Shown here: positions 21,366 through 33,479 of the stretch, piece after piece
Position numbering within the stretch: the first letter of the stretch is position 1
Layout: every line of letters starts with the position of its first letter
DNA from: Muricea muricata
Taxonomy: Eukaryota > Cnidaria > Anthozoa > Malacalcyonacea > Plexauridae
Assembly (NCBI GenBank): GCA_963855995.1
Contig: OY979717.1
Span: forward strand, 36,475,497-36,539,496
Reading direction: 5' to 3'
Length of the DNA: 64,000 nucleotides
Translations under genes and position numbers: made by a program
The notes under the pieces: model-generated
Told to the model about the DNA's origin: nothing
Databases searched by the model: none
The model's input: the letters and a program-made list of their open reading frames with translations, nothing else

Positions 21366-23180
21366 GTACCCTAATAATAATTGATTTAAAAAGGAATTAG
21401 CTGGGCAGAACAGAAATAAGTGAATATACCCCACCCTCAATAAACTCTCTAGTTACAGCTGTGCCTGGCCTTGTGCCCATTTTCGGTTCGGCAGGCGGAG
21501 TGAACGCCTTAGCAGGCGTCTTGTTTTGTTTGCAACGTGCTTAAATTTTGCTGCGTGTATTGTTTTTGTTTGTTGCGTGCATTTTTTTGCTTGCATTTCC
21601 CGTTTTTGTTAGCAGTGTTTCTTGTATTGTTTTTTGCAAGTTATTTTGAATACAGTGAGTCTCTGTTTTATATTACAGCAAAGTTTTGTTTGTTCCGGTG
21701 GTCCTTCCGGGCCACCGTAGATTTTAAATGTCAAAATTTTAAATGCTCGTTAGATGGCGCGAAGTTCTATGAAATGGCGAACAATATCGATAGATAATTT
21801 TTTTGATAAATTGATAATTTGTACAATTCCGTGCCCAATTCATACAATTTCGCGCACGTAACATAAGATGTTTTGATTAAGGGATATTTGTAATATTTCT
21901 CATTGTTTCATGTAAACGAGCACAAATCTTAGCTATATCTTTTATTTTCGAAGTTATTCGCAAAAATGTACAAAATATAAATTGTCAATTTCTGTGAAGT
22001 TAAGTCGCGAATTATTTTGGAACAGTAGTAACTTACGTCAGTCGGCTCGCGACCTCAATAAAACGCGTTTCTCGGGTAAATGGACTTGTTGTGTCCATAA
22101 AACCATCATGCCCTTGAGATAGGATTTAAATAAAAGAATTTACTTTGCTAATTTTGTGGAAATATTGATGGCCGTGATAAACAATTTTATGGCCATGATT
22201 ACTCGTTAAAAGAATCTTTGCAATTCCTGGGTGAAGTTCTGTCGTTGTCAGCGAATGTACTCTATTAGCATATTGGTCACTCGTCCCGATATATCGCAAA
22301 TTTGAGAATTATTGCTCAATAAAGAGTTAGTGGTCAGTTCTTTTTGTTTGCCGAAGCTACTCTATCTTGGTTGTGCGACTATACATGCAGTAAACTATTC
22401 ATACTGAAGAATGACATTAGAGGGATATCCAGAAGAATCAAGAGCGCAAATTTAAAAAAAAATGCGGGGAGTCCTCGATTCTGGGACGCTCGTTAACGCA
22501 TAATCGTGCTTAGGGAGTCCGGATGTGATAGGGGGTCGGGAAATTTTGAAAAATTCCATGCTCTGCAAAGGCCATTTCTGCTACAATCTTTGCAAATTTA
22601 TTATATTTTACAACAAAAGTGCGATTAATGATGGTTCAATCACTAATTTTTGTAATTCCACAATTATTTTGTGACCGACTTTCATGCAATAACCCCCCAC
22701 CCCTCCCCCTAATTTGGCCCGTGACGGAATCGCTTTAATCATAGAAAACTCCAAAATATTTATGATTGAGAGATTCAGATAATAGAAATCTTGCTGGTTA
22801 GTAAAAGTTATAACTACAATGTGTACTAATTACTCTGCAATAGAGAGTCTTTTTACATTTCCAAGTAGCCTCAAAATTTCACGGATATAGTTTTTAAATT
22901 GAAAACTCAACCGATGTTGTCCTAGTAAAGAATAGAACACAACATGAATAAATGGCTAGATAGTGCTTAGCATTGACATACATGTCTGCACAATAAATAC
23001 CGCAAAACTAAACTATGTATGTTATTCAAACTAAATACAGTATGTGTGATTTTTTTTCCAACAAATTATCCTCATTAATCTCTATTTTGCTCAGACTAAA
23101 AATCACATTACACTAGTATGAATAAGAGAGTTTGATGCGTGCGCTTTATGCATGTGGTTGGAAATACGACAATGAGATTA
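21366..23180. other. No gene seen
   Basis: Contains a hairpin GCAGGCGGAGTGAACGCC..GGCG at about 21491-21520, a second GGTGGTCC/GGGCCACC hairpin near 21695-21720, and C/G-rich blocks at 22495-22550 and 22690-22725. These look like element remnants but have no pairable termini that I could find. Confidence 0.45.
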
Positions 23181-23189
23181 AGAAATTGC

Positions 23190-24070
23190 CTGCGTTCCTA
23201 CGCTGCTACGAACTTCTACGCCACTCCTGACAAAGAAAGAGCAGCATACGCCACCGCAGCAAAAAAGCTAAAGCAAGCTCTCTGTCCAACAGTTTAGAGG
23301 GATAACTACTATGCAAAACTCGAACCCGAATGCTTCGCACTGATGAAGACCCGACAGTTTAAAAATGAGAGCTGGAACACCTCCTCGAAGAAGACGACCC
23401 CAACTTCTCTGAAGATGCCAAAACTGCTCTTTTGACCTGTCAAATCATGTGCAGTCTGCTAAGTTTATACGAAGAAATCTTTTGGCTCACAATCATGCAT
23501 TAAACTTAAACGACATGCTTACTTTGGTTCAACGTTATTGAGCAATCGCACATCACGGCCCGCCTGCCCCACATTGTGCAAATACGAGCACCAACACAGC
23601 GACACAAAACCAGAAGCGGATTTCGACCAACTCGTGGTCTAATGACCGAGCTAGCAACTAGACAGAAAACGCCTGAAACCCAGTGGCCCGAAACGTAGCA
23701 GTTATATGCCGCATCAATCAAGCAACAAGTACGTCCACGATCAAGCGTTACTTCTTTTCATTGGCCAAACGCATGCTGCACGTCATAAAATTGGTACCGG
23801 CGATCACCCGTCGATTAGGCAGCTTGCCAGGCTAGTGCCACATGCTTTCCACTATGAATCTGACAAGCAGATTGATAACATGTTAGATAAAGGTGTCACT
23901 CAGCCTACTACCAGCCCACGAGCAAGGCAAATTGTCTCAGTCCTCAAAAAGTAAGGCGAACTGCGTTTCTGTATGGATTACCGTAAGCTCAATCATATTA
24001 CACGTAAACGCGGCCTGTATGAATTCAATCGTATGCCTTTTCGTTATCTGAGAGCCAGCAGAAACAACGA
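23190..24070 (+). pseudogene. Ty3/gypsy gag end and reverse transcriptase start (broken)
   Basis: Early frames give an acidic gag-like stretch (LEHLLEEDDPNFSEDAKTAL). From 23706 the frame gives HKIGTGDHPSIRQLARLVPH, DNMLDKGVTQPTTSPRA and, past a stop, LRFCMDYRKLNHITRK, the standard gypsy RT N-terminus. It then jumps straight to RGLYEFNRMPF, which normally lies about 60 residues further on. The fingers-to-palm segment is therefore deleted and the catalytic YVDD is missing. The frame ends in unrelated sequence before the MITE at 24162. Confidence 0.8.
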
Positions 24071-24161
24071 AACTCAGGATCATTTACAAGGCGATCTCTT
24101 CGAGATTTAACCTCAGAAAGACTGGTGGCATGGAGGAATACAAGGAGACTTTCCGATCCTA

Positions 24162-24409
24162 CAATCCGGGACAAAACATCTGCGACACTTCCTAATTTTC
24201 CAATCATTTTAACGTTTAGAGAAGACCCTCACCCCTCTCCCCCATTCAATGTTGCTCACATGCCCAAAACAATAGTTCACAAATCAAACAACCTCTCAAC
24301 ATTGAATGGGGGGGGGGGGCGGGCAAGGGAGGATTCGAGTGTTATCGGTTCAATTAAGGGGTTTTTTCTAAAATTGATGTAGTGTCGCTAATGGTTTTGT
24401 CCCGGATTG
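24162..24409. mobile_element. Tc1/mariner-type MITE (TA TSD)
   Basis: Ends CAATCCGGGACAAAAC and GTTTTGTCCCGGATTG are exact inverses over 16 bases and are flanked by TA (24160-24161 and 24410-24411). An inner pair, CCATTCAATGTTG / CAACATTGAATGG, is also complementary, next to a G12 run. 248 bp. It lies inside gypsy-derived sequence. Confidence 0.9.
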
Positions 24410-24517
24410 TAGCAATACAGACATTGTGTTTTGTTCATCACGGACACTTACGTAACATTTACTCATTTAGGTAAACGAAGCATGATCTTTATATTCGTTT
24501 CCTTCAGAAACGAATAG

Positions 24518-24765
24518 AGGGAGAGTGTTGAGAATTGTTGGTAATAATGCAATTATGATAATTTATTTAATCACTAAAATCAACGCATGCGTTATGGGAA
24601 ACGAGTAAGTCGAGTGGTAAGAGACGAGCAGTTGGATATGTGATTTCAATAAATCATAAAACTATATCACAAGTGTGTTGGTTTAAACGTAAGCCTCCAA
24701 CGGCATTATCCAAACAAGTTCGTTATCTCGTGCATGTGATTTTGGAAGTTTGATTTTGGACCCAT
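24518..24765 (+). repeat. Probable LTR remnant after a polypurine tract
   Basis: AGAGGGAGAG is followed by TGTTGAGAATTGTTGG, a polypurine tract and LTR-start arrangement. It contains AATAAATC (possible polyadenylation signal, near 24647) and several short GC blocks. No second matching copy in the window, so the 3' border is a guess. Confidence 0.4.
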
Positions 24766-25083
24766 TCCGACAAAAGTTGAAGCAATAAAACAGAGTGTCA
24801 AAAACAGTAAAACAAGTCCGAAGTTTCTTAGGATTGTCGGGATACTCCCACCGTTTTATATAAAATCATCAGCACGCAGTTTAACTCATCAGCACGCAGT
24901 TTAACTGGACCGCAGACGACACCCAAGCAAAAGGCTTCGCAAAAATACTTGTTGATAGAGTTTGAGTCGTTTCAGGCCTCCAGTTGTCCTGTACTCTGAT
25001 CAAAGTGCAAATTTTGAAAGCTAATTAATGCACAAGGCCTGCAATTAATCGGAATTACAAAAACCAAAACAATTTCGTATTAG

Positions 25084-25640
25084 CCCCAATGCGACGGGCA
25101 AGTGGGAAGACAAAACAGAACACTACAAGATATGTCAGCGGCATTTTTTGACAAACATGACCACGATCGGGATTTATGGATAGATGTAGTAGTTTTTGCA
25201 TACAACACTAGTCAACGAAACGTCTCCTTATGAAATAGTTTTTGGACTTACCCCAGATAACTGTTAGAACTAGAACTCCCACTGAATAATCCCAGTACTC
25301 AATCGGAATACACTCAGGCAGATAAGGCAGATATTGAGAAAGTTAGAGAGGTAACACGGCAGAATCTTGAGAAAGCAAGGCAGAAACAGAGAAAAGGTAA
25401 TGATGAAAAACCCCAGAAATAGCGTCCATTTTGGCCCAGATGATATAGTGTACTTGCGCAGGCCGAAAGGATGGAAATGGAGGCAAGTGGATTGGGCCAT
25501 TTGGGACTGTTTATGGGATGGGTGTCGACAACAAAATAAGATCGAGTACACTTGATTACGGTGGTTTATCACGATTGGTTGAAGCGTGGCTACGCACCAG
25601 CGGACAACGGCAGGGTTGTCTGCCTTGCTCTAGAGCTTGT
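25084..25640 (+). pseudogene. Ty3/gypsy integrase C-terminal fragment (broken)
   Basis: Plus-strand frames give the integrase end: DKHDHDRDLWIDVVVFAYNT, then SPYEIVFGLTPD, a basic helix (EVTRQNLEKARQKQRK), the GPF/GPY-like part (VHFGPDDIVYLRRPKGWKW), and a final HDWLKRGYAPADNGRVVC-like block. The HPQ box and upstream catalytic residues are absent. At least three frameshifts. A purine-rich tract and TG follow at about 25768, so this is the 3' end of an element of the same type as 23190-24070, possibly the same insertion with a large deletion between. Confidence 0.78.
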
Positions 25641-25765
25641 GCGTTATTCTTGTGCGCATGAATACTTTTGTTGAGGTATTTATGTAACATGATATTGTAA
25701 TTGCTTGACATTGTTATGACAGAATATTGTAAACAATTAACATTAAAGTAGGATTTCATGTAATC

Positions 25766-25920
25766 GAGGGAGAGTGACGGCGCACCCGGAGGGAATGAGT
25801 TGCGCATGTAAGTACTGAATAAATTTTTAAAATTTGACAGTGTTATTTACGGTGCCGTGATATGTATAGCGGACACACGGTATGGAAGTTTAGGACTGGG
25901 TAGATTTGATCATACAAGTC
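25766..25920 (+). repeat. Possible 3' LTR start after polypurine tract
   Basis: CGAGGGAGAG is followed by TGACGGCGCACCCGG, then AATAAATT (25820 area). Placed directly downstream of a gypsy integrase relic. No 5' LTR copy in the window to compare. Confidence 0.4.
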
Positions 25921-27164
25921 ACCGAATTGAAAACATAAATTGATTACCTTTTGCGACCTTTTACAAAATTGCGAGACCGAGGCAGGGGTGGCAAGACTGA
26001 CGTGTCAGTTTTACGTTCACGCAGCTCAAATTATTTAAAGTTTTTGAAGTTTGTGTTTCAACATCGTTGTATATGCTTTGTCTCCAATAAGTAATTTCTG
26101 GGGGTTTTTTTCATAAAATTTATTCGCCTTTTTTTAAAGTATTTTAATATATTCTGTCTAGGTTTCGTCCTTTCTATTTTATACCATTCACGTGACAGAA
26201 ACATGACATTTGCTACATTGTATAATTTCTTCAGCTTGCATGCTCGCGTGGTTTTGGGAACGAGGTTAAATTGTTCATGTAAGTATGCTATACGTGCTTT
26301 GCACGTGTCTCGTGCATGTCTTGCGTGTATATATTTGTGTGCTTATATATATTAATGTTTGTTATAACTTTGGGATCGAGGTAATAGAAAAAATGGTGTT
26401 GTGACAACCCTACGACATAATGTCTTTTAAATGCTTAGTTAGCTCGTAATGTGATGTGAGAAATCGTGTAAAATATAAAATATAAGTAGTGAAACAACTT
26501 TTGCTGAATGAGCAATTTATATTTTGTACACTTTTGCGACCTTGCGGCCTTGCTCTTTCGCAAAAACAATAAACAAATATTACTAATACTTGTTAATGTA
26601 TAGAGGGCTGTCAAACTTGCTCAGTTGTAAATTCATGTCGCTACATAATAACCTTCCCAATTCTAATTCCCTTAGACATTGTATTCAGGTTGATGTGACC
26701 TCAGATTTGATACGCTCCCGGACCCTGATAAACTACTATACCACTAGAGGATGAAACATGAGACTTTTCCATTAGCTCAATTTACTGTAGGTAAAATCTT
26801 GCTAGGGAGCAGCATGTCTCTGGCTTGCTCTGGGCGTATTTTACATGCATAAAACTTAATTATTTAATTCGCTTCGTATAGAATGTGGTGTTTGAACCAG
26901 GTATTAGAAATAACTTTTTCATTCCAAACAGTAGTAAGTTAATTAACTTTAATTGCTGCAGAAATTGTAGAAATATAACTTTTATAGATTTCAGGCTACG
27001 AGCTGCATATTACGTCGCATATCGCGTGTATATATGTGAGACATGTGTTGCCTGGTCGCACCAGTGAAGTCGACAAGAGATTTTTAAACGCAACCGGCCA
27101 AATATTTTACCATTACGAAATAGGAAATGATAAAATTTTGCTTGAGCAAGTCAATAAAACTCAC
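25921..27164. other. No gene seen
   Basis: AT-rich sequence. I looked on the minus strand for a further YWTD exon to continue the one at 27165-27540 and found none. Confidence 0.45.
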
Positions 27165-27540
27165 CCTGAGTTTGAGTCTACTGCCAAATCTCTAGGCCGG
27201 TACTCTGTTGTTCTAAACACTCTTCTCTCCTGTCCATTGAAAGTCGCCATGGAAATTTCACTATTAACATCACTTGTCCAGAATATGCGACGACCTTTCC
27301 AGTCCACCCGTACTTTAAAAGGTTCAGCATCATGTACGATAACTTCAACACTGCTACCATCATAGTTTGCTCGGGAGATATTGTTTCCATTGGAAAAGTA
27401 TAATTTCTTGTCAACAGTGTCAATATCCATCGCATAACCTGTAAGTCCACTGATGACCACAGTTGTGTCCAGAGTTAACAAATCAATCGCCAGAATTTCA
27501 GTGCTAGATCTGATGAACAAGTAAGGTTCGGGATATGGAC
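27165..27540 (-). CDS. LDL-receptor class B (YWTD) repeat exon
   Basis: The minus-strand exon is bounded by an acceptor TTTCTGCAG (27541-27549) and a donor GTGAGT starting at 27164. The 376-base reading frame has no stop. It begins PYPEPYLFIRSS and carries beta-propeller repeats: GLTGYAMDIDTVDKKLYFSN, ISRANYDGSSVEVIV, DWKGRRIFWTSDVN, SEISMATFNGQERRV and RPRDLAVDSNSG. LYFS and IFWTS stand at the YWTD positions. The family includes LRP, LDL receptor and nidogen-like extracellular proteins, where such blades form six-bladed propellers that bind ligands. Intron phases are 1 (upstream) and 2 (downstream). No neighbouring exon is recognised in the window, so it may be one exon of a gene with long introns or a stranded copy. 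Confidence 0.72.
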
Positions 27541-27549
27541 CTGCAGAAA

Positions 27550-29400
27550 TAATGATAAAACAACACAGATTATTTTTTAGAAGCGCGTTAAAATGTTATA
27601 ATTATGTGTTGACAGTGAATTTAATATGCTTTATGGGCTGTAAGTGCAACTGGTGTAGATATAAAGAGTCACTGAAATCGCGTCAACAATCTTGCTCGTG
27701 GAATTAGCCAGAACTTTCCGGTGCGATTATCTAGCATTATTTTTCAGTTTTCTTTATTTTTGCATACCAAAATTAAGGTTCTTATATGACATCATGTGAC
27801 GATAATAATGGTGAGAATTTCCTACCTAAATTTTGGCAATATTCTTATCACAATATTATAGTATACTCACAATATTCTTGTTATTTTATTTGAAAGAGCG
27901 AAAAAAAGTAAGGCGATATGATAGGCAGGTTACTGTATTTGTTTCCAAATTATTCAAAATTCAAAATTTTGTTTATGAATTGCTGATTCAGCACAAGCTG
28001 TGACGTCACTAGTTTGATGTTGAATGAAAACAAAACAGAGCATAGCCTGTTAAGACTTGAAGGTTGCTTTTCCTAACCGAGAGAGGCATGAGAACGAAAT
28101 TAAGATAAATATGCTTCCAGTGCGATTTATCGTAGAGATTTTTACAGGAAAAAATGGGTGTGCAAATATTAAAGCAAATTGATGTATTATACTATAATGT
28201 TGCATAAATTGATTCTTCAAAAAGATTTAATTTATACATGGACAAGAAATCTTTCAAGTGTTCCCAGATCTTAATCATTCCTATTTAGGTCTGTGCACAG
28301 GCTAAATACTAGAGCATAGCTCAGTTATTATTAACTCCAAGACGCCAATTACACGATACCGGATCCACATGGTCATGACATCGAGTTCGGACAGTTTGTG
28401 GTCATATTTACTTTCTACCATTTTCCGTCAGTAATTGTTATTAAACTCTTTTATATTATCATATATTTACTGAAAAGCTAAACTCGTTTTCAAACTATCC
28501 AATTTTATATCGTGATTATGTGGATCCGTAAATGTCTAACTCAATAAAATTTTCCGCACACATACTACATGACAAGACGCATTGAAAACGATATCAAATT
28601 TTGTTGGCAATATAACACTGTCGTCTCTAGGCCCTTGTGACGATATTCTTTATTCTCAGAGACGATCAGGCATGCATAGATTTGCAGTAGACACATTTCT
28701 GATATTATGTTATCCCAAACGTTTCCAGTATACAGCCGTTTTACAAAAAAAATGCGAAGGGGCGGTGGACGACAGTGTTGCGTTGACAACAAATTAAAAA
28801 AGTTATTCAATGCATCTTGTCACGCAGTGTCTGCATGCAAAATTTTTTAATTGAGCTATGCTCGATGCTGTCCCAACATGAGCTATGCTTGATGTTGTCG
28901 ATTGAATAATTGAGCTATGCTCGATGTTGTCCCAACTTTCGCTGAGTCAGCAATTTATTTTTGCACATTTTTGCAAGTAAAAGAGATAGTCTATCACAAA
29001 AAACTGCCAACCGGCTCATTTTTCATACACGTTCAAATAAAACAATAAGAAGCGATTATTGATCACAGATTGGCATCCAAATCATTTGGTTATTTTGAAT
29101 TTTTTTTACCTCCCAGCCTATAGTTTTAAAAATTGTAAAGCAAAATTCGCCAATATTTTCATATTATCAATCACATAGTTTTCAAAGTGTTCTTATTTAC
29201 CTTTGCCTGTGTAAATTTTGGAATAGGCGTGGTCTTGCGAATGTATGATTATATAATCTATATATTTTTCCGTATGTTCCTGCCATGTTTGACCCACTTA
29301 TTATGAAATCAGTGTGTTTAAACAGCATAGAGAGAAGTTATCCAAGTTCTAAGATATAACTATGGGAAACAGCAACTACACTCTTTCATTTAACACGATC
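27550..29400. other. No gene seen; short motif repeats
   Basis: AT-rich region. It could be an intron of the YWTD gene. ORFs at 28565-28810 have no recognised domain. Confidence 0.45.
28852..28936 (+). repeat. Three copies of GAGCTATGCTCGATGTTGTC
   Basis: Copies start at 28852, 28880 and 28912, two of them extended by CCAAC. An inverted match, GAGCATAGCTCA, stands at about 28312. Together they may be the remains of an inverted-repeat element of about 0.6 kb. Confidence 0.6.
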
Positions 29401-29404
29401 ACGG

Positions 29405-30400
29405 TCAAGATTCTAGCGTTGAAGGTTGACGATGTTGGAGAAGGGTTAAGAACTGGACCAGAGAGTAAATAAACAATCTTAGAATTCGCTACTGTGGGAC
29501 CCAGACTTCTGATAATATCATTTTCTACAATATCCCAATAATGATCTGCGCCAATCAGAAGAGAAATCTGAATTTACTCATATGACATTGCAGGATGTGC
29601 AAGATTATGTATATTAGCAGTTAGGAAGCTGCGGCAATGATCAACGAATTATAACAACATGTTGGAATTATCTCATTAGTGTCTTAGCGGAGGTGAACAG
29701 CGGCAACATCAACTTGTTTAGTAGAAGTGGTGGATCTTTCCAAACCGACGGATTTAGAGTTTCCCTATGTTCAGGAACAAGATCAACTTCGTCGGCCAGT
29801 TCTTAGACAATAAGCCAGCGTTTATTAAATAAGAGAGACGCCTCTATTAACTAAAACATGAGCGATTGCTATGATCTAATTGCTATTTTTAAGAGTGTTT
29901 GTTTTCCATTGCAGTATTTATCAGACATAATGGTATATTGATTTGTTATCAGTTTAGTTTGATTAGATGGATCAATTTGAGCTGAGGCGTGAGATTGGTT
30001 CTTGTTTGACTGGTTATGTAATTCTAGTTTATTAATTGACTGGTTCTTGTACTGACTGGCTTTTTTGTTTGATTGGTCATGGTAATTGAGTGTTCATTTT
30101 CTCTCGTTTTGATTTTGCATTTCCGGCTTGTTCAGGAAGTTTTGATGGCTTACTGTCGATTTTATCAATGATTTTCTCTACAAAGACTTGTGTGGTGTTT
30201 TTTATGACACTTTATTTTTTAAATTTCACTGCGACACTCGTTCAAACAATTAAAACATAAATTTGACTGAAATGCAATTTTCTTTCGTACATCGGTATCT
30301 TGAACTCCGGTACATTCGTATAAGCACGATAGCGGCCGGAAATAAACGAACATCATCTTCATTTCACTGAGTGTCCAGCATTACAGTTGGTAAAATCATG
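29405..30400 (-). pseudogene. BEL/Pao retrotransposon gag-protease relic
   Basis: Minus-strand translation near 30300-30160 gives VRKKIAFQSNLCFNCLNEC followed by CHKKHHTSLCREN, the zinc-knuckle pattern of BEL/Pao gag. Near 29570-29430 it gives ISLLIGADHYWDIVENDIIR and GPTVANSKIVYLLSGPV, the conserved region (DUF1758, retropepsin-like) that lies between gag and RT in these elements. The region between is a Gln/Thr/Lys-rich degenerate linker. Stops and frameshifts are frequent, and no RT, integrase or LTR was found. Confidence 0.78.
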
Positions 30401-31399
30401 GCGGCCTTTAAATTGAGGTGATGTTAAAGGAAAGGTGTCGACAGATTTATTCGTTTGGTCGAAACTTTCTGTGTCTTGTCAATTTATATTAGTATTTGAT
30501 GTGTAATGAGTATTTGAATATCTTTTAAAATATTGAATTTCATTTGTTTTAAATTCATATTTAGATGGGCTTGTGTTTCCTACTGTGCCAATTCTCCTGT
30601 GATCCACGGCAGTATTTCTAATATAATGTTCCACGCCGTACTCTGCGCTGACTTTTTGTCGCAATATCAGTTAACTTAGACACAGGTTACCTTTATCTGC
30701 CCCCACCCACAGTGGATAAGCCAGACCCTTTTTCTCAACAAAATCAGCTTTGTGCATTCTTACATGGGTACTAGCTACCGCCACTTTCTATAATTTCAGA
30801 TTAACTTAGGGGAATACCCGCTAGTTTCATCTCATAACACGGCTGGTTTAGTAACTGTGCACGCCAGATTATCTGAACGCTATAGCCTCTGCAGGGCAGT
30901 CATTCTTGCCAAAGTGGCAGACAAAAATTGCATCCCATTTCGATAGCTTAGAGTTGCAGCAATAGAAGTGTTTCACTTGCATTCGACGCGAATGAAATGC
31001 TACGTATAAAACGGGCCTAATTCATTTGCTCAAGTTTAACAATTCCTTTGATCAATTCCTCAAAATTTCGAAACGTTTCTGAAAGATTCACAACTTCATG
31101 TTAATTGACCGATCAGAGTGCTATATCTTATTGGTGAGCATTCTGATTTTTCAAAAAACAGGAAGTTTTGAAGCTTTTAACGAACATTTTAAAATTGATT
31201 AGAGGAATGCTAAGCTTGAAGAAATGAATTGGTCAATACTTCCCCGGAGCCCTTCTATTGCCGCGTCTGTAACCCCACATCTCAGCCGGTCACCATTTAT
31301 TAACATACCATTTTGGATCACTTTATCGCATCCGAATAACATACAGCTGGCGTTACTGACACTGTGCACCTACAGGAGCTAAACGCAGCCCAGTCTGAC
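30401..31399. other. No gene seen
   Basis: Spacer between the BEL/Pao and gypsy relics; no recognised domain. Confidence 0.45.
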
Positions 31400-32560
31400 A
31401 ATTTTTTTCGATCTCTGTGACACTTATTTAAATGAAGACCAGTGTCTAACTCCGCTCCTTCAAGTAAACCGTGACGTATTTGCTGTGAATGCTCAAGAAT
31501 TGGGTCATACAACTTTAGTTCAGCATTACAATGATACAGGCAATGAACGTCCAATTAGGACGCCTCAATGCCATGTTCCTCCTCTGATCCGTAAAAAAAC
31601 TGATGCCCACGTGGAAACGTTGCTTCAACAAGACGTCATACAACCATCGCTCAGTCTTGTTCTCGTGACAAAGTGCGTCATTGACCGTTCGTGCGTTGAC
31701 TGTCTCGATCTGAACAAGGTGACTCGTCGTGATTCTTATTTCCTTACTCGAGTACAAGACATCCTTAATTTTTTGCCTGGAATTTACTACTACATCATAT
31801 TGGACGATTCACAACCAAAAACTACATTTGTCACTCACGATTGTCTTAAAAACAACGTCTTAAAAATCTTCGCTCCTCTACGCACAGCAAATATCAAACT
31901 AAAACCACAGGCAGTAACGTAGCTCGACGATTTAATCCCGCTATGCAAATATCGTCGTGTTCATGGACTGCGGAAACAACAATTCCTATGAACAATTCTT
32001 TTGAAATTGGCACAGCGGGACTGAATTATTGGGCTGGCTACGCCACTGACCACAAAAATTTCGTTTGCCCGACTACATGTTGAATACCTTGACCACTTAG
32101 TTTCTTGCCGGCTCATTCATTTCATTTTCTTAAATGCGTGCTCGTTTTAACCCTTCTACTCGCCTATATCGATTTTTCTCTACAGTTTGAATTGCATACG
32201 GATGCATCTGCAACGAACATATATTGGCTTTTCATTGTACTAAATCCAGGAAAGGCTTGAACATGCTATTGCTTATGGTGGTCGAGATCTGAGTCCCAGT
32301 GAAACAAAATATAGTACAACTGAACGAGAGGCCTTAGCAATAGTTTCTGACATCATAAGTTTTCGAAACAACCTCCATGGTAATAAGTTCACAGTTCACA
32401 TATATCACAATTATGCTCTTAAGTGGCTTATGTCAATACAAGATCCCAACAGTCACCTCGTTTGCCCGTCACTGTTGCTGCAGCAGTATGATTTTGCCAT
32501 TTTGGAACATTTCATGCATGATGCATCAGTCAATTTACAATTCTGAACGGTAGGGCAAAA
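31400..32560 (+). pseudogene. Ty3/gypsy RT-RNase H relic
   Basis: 31430-31922 gives the pre-RT region (LLQVNRDVFAVNAQELGHTT, RPIRTPQCHVPPLIRKKTDA, LLQQDVIQPS), then the RT start (CVDCLDLNKVTRRDSYFLTR) and TTFVTHDCLK. The palm with the YVDD box is lost. After about 300 unreadable bases, 32170-32530 gives RNase H (AIAYGGRDLSPSETKYSTTE, REALAIVSDIISFRNNLHGN, ALKWLMSIQDPNSHL). Several frameshifts and deletions. No integrase follows. Confidence 0.82.
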
Positions 32561-33138
32561 ATTGTTAGTGAATATGCCTATTCTGGGGACACAGAAAACA
32601 CAATTAGATCCCCACTCTGTCATATATCAATTGTAAAATTGTGAAAACTAACAGAAAGAAACAATGTGTTCGCTTAAAAGGATTTGGTTAAGCTATAACA
32701 CGAGAAAGCATGCTTGTCCGTATTATTTCTTTCTGCACAGAAAACTAATGAACTTTAATGCCATGTTTGTTCACATCTTTGATTATGACATAATGTCTTA
32801 TAGACGTCACGGTGATAAATTATCAAAAAACTCGTGCAAAACTTCGTTGAATAAATTAGCAAAACAACTCATGTCCTCAATCCCTGGCAGTACTCAATTT
32901 GCAATAGCGCCACCAACGGAAAGCAGTCATGAGTCAAAGTATGCTACAACAACATATGTGAGGATGTCTAGCATCCATTGAAGTTTGTTTAAAATCGATT
33001 CAACATCATTCAACACATTCTACAAACAAGGCAAACATGTGCATACATGTTGCGCCAAACAATATTTAATGATGTTGAAACAGATCTTCATTAATCCTGA
33101 TAAAACAAAGTCAGTGATAAAGACCCTTAACCCCCAAT
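32561..33138. other. No gene seen
   Basis: ORFs at 32664-32981 and 32985-33167 show no domain or composition that supports coding. Confidence 0.45.
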
Positions 33139-33144
33139 TTTATT
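33139..33144 (-). promoter_or_regulatory. Polyadenylation signal AATAAA
   Basis: AATAAA on the minus strand shortly after the stop of the small secreted ORF. In AT-rich DNA this hexamer is common, so support is modest. Confidence 0.4.
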
Positions 33145-33158
33145 CCCATAATAAATCT

Positions 33159-33467
33159 CTAACCTGAATAAAAGCACATCTCAACATGCATTTTCATCCT
33201 CTCTTGATTATATTCTTTCTCTGCTTGACAGCACGGTGCACTATTTCCTTGATCAGTATTGTTCCAGCATCTTTCATTCCAAACTTCCACGTCATGTTTG
33301 AGTCGTTGCAATTGCTCTTCACAGAAAGGTATACTTTCATTACAGATGACAAGACTTGTCCCAAAGCATATCAAGATAAGAAGGCCAATAGTGATCTTTG
33401 TGGAAATGAAAACCAATCTTTTCATCTCGTGGTAACTGACATGTTCGAATGTGAACATCATCTGCAT
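33159..33467 (-). CDS. Small secreted cysteine-rich protein (hypothetical)
   Basis: An ORF of 102 codons has two candidate starts. The second Met in the MKRLVFISTK context (about residue 15) gives a classical signal peptide with hydrophobic core IGLLILICFGTSLVIC. The mature part of about 50 residues is polar and holds Cys in the contexts PFCEEQ, ERCWNN, APCCQ and EMCFYS, with one possible N-glycosylation site (WNNTDQ). An AATAAA on the minus strand (33144-33139) lies about 15 bases after the stop, supporting a real 3' end. CATGTCAG just upstream of the second Met could be a splice acceptor, and TCAG/GTTAGAG at the stop could be a donor, so it may instead be one exon. I do not recognise the family; no function is claimed. 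Confidence 0.5.
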   Translation of the reverse strand: MQMMFTFEHVSYHEMKRLVFISTKITIGLLILICFGTSLVICNESIPFCEEQLQRLKHDVEVWNERCWNNTDQGNSAPCCQAEKEYNQERMKMHVEMCFYSG

Positions 33468-33479
33468 GAATAAGAGTAA

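Noticed and set aside
27036-27365. 109-codon plus-strand ORF
   Set aside because: Antisense to the YWTD exon.
33186-33473. 95-codon plus-strand ORF
   Set aside because: Antisense to the signal-peptide ORF; the minus frame has the better features (signal peptide, polyadenylation signal).
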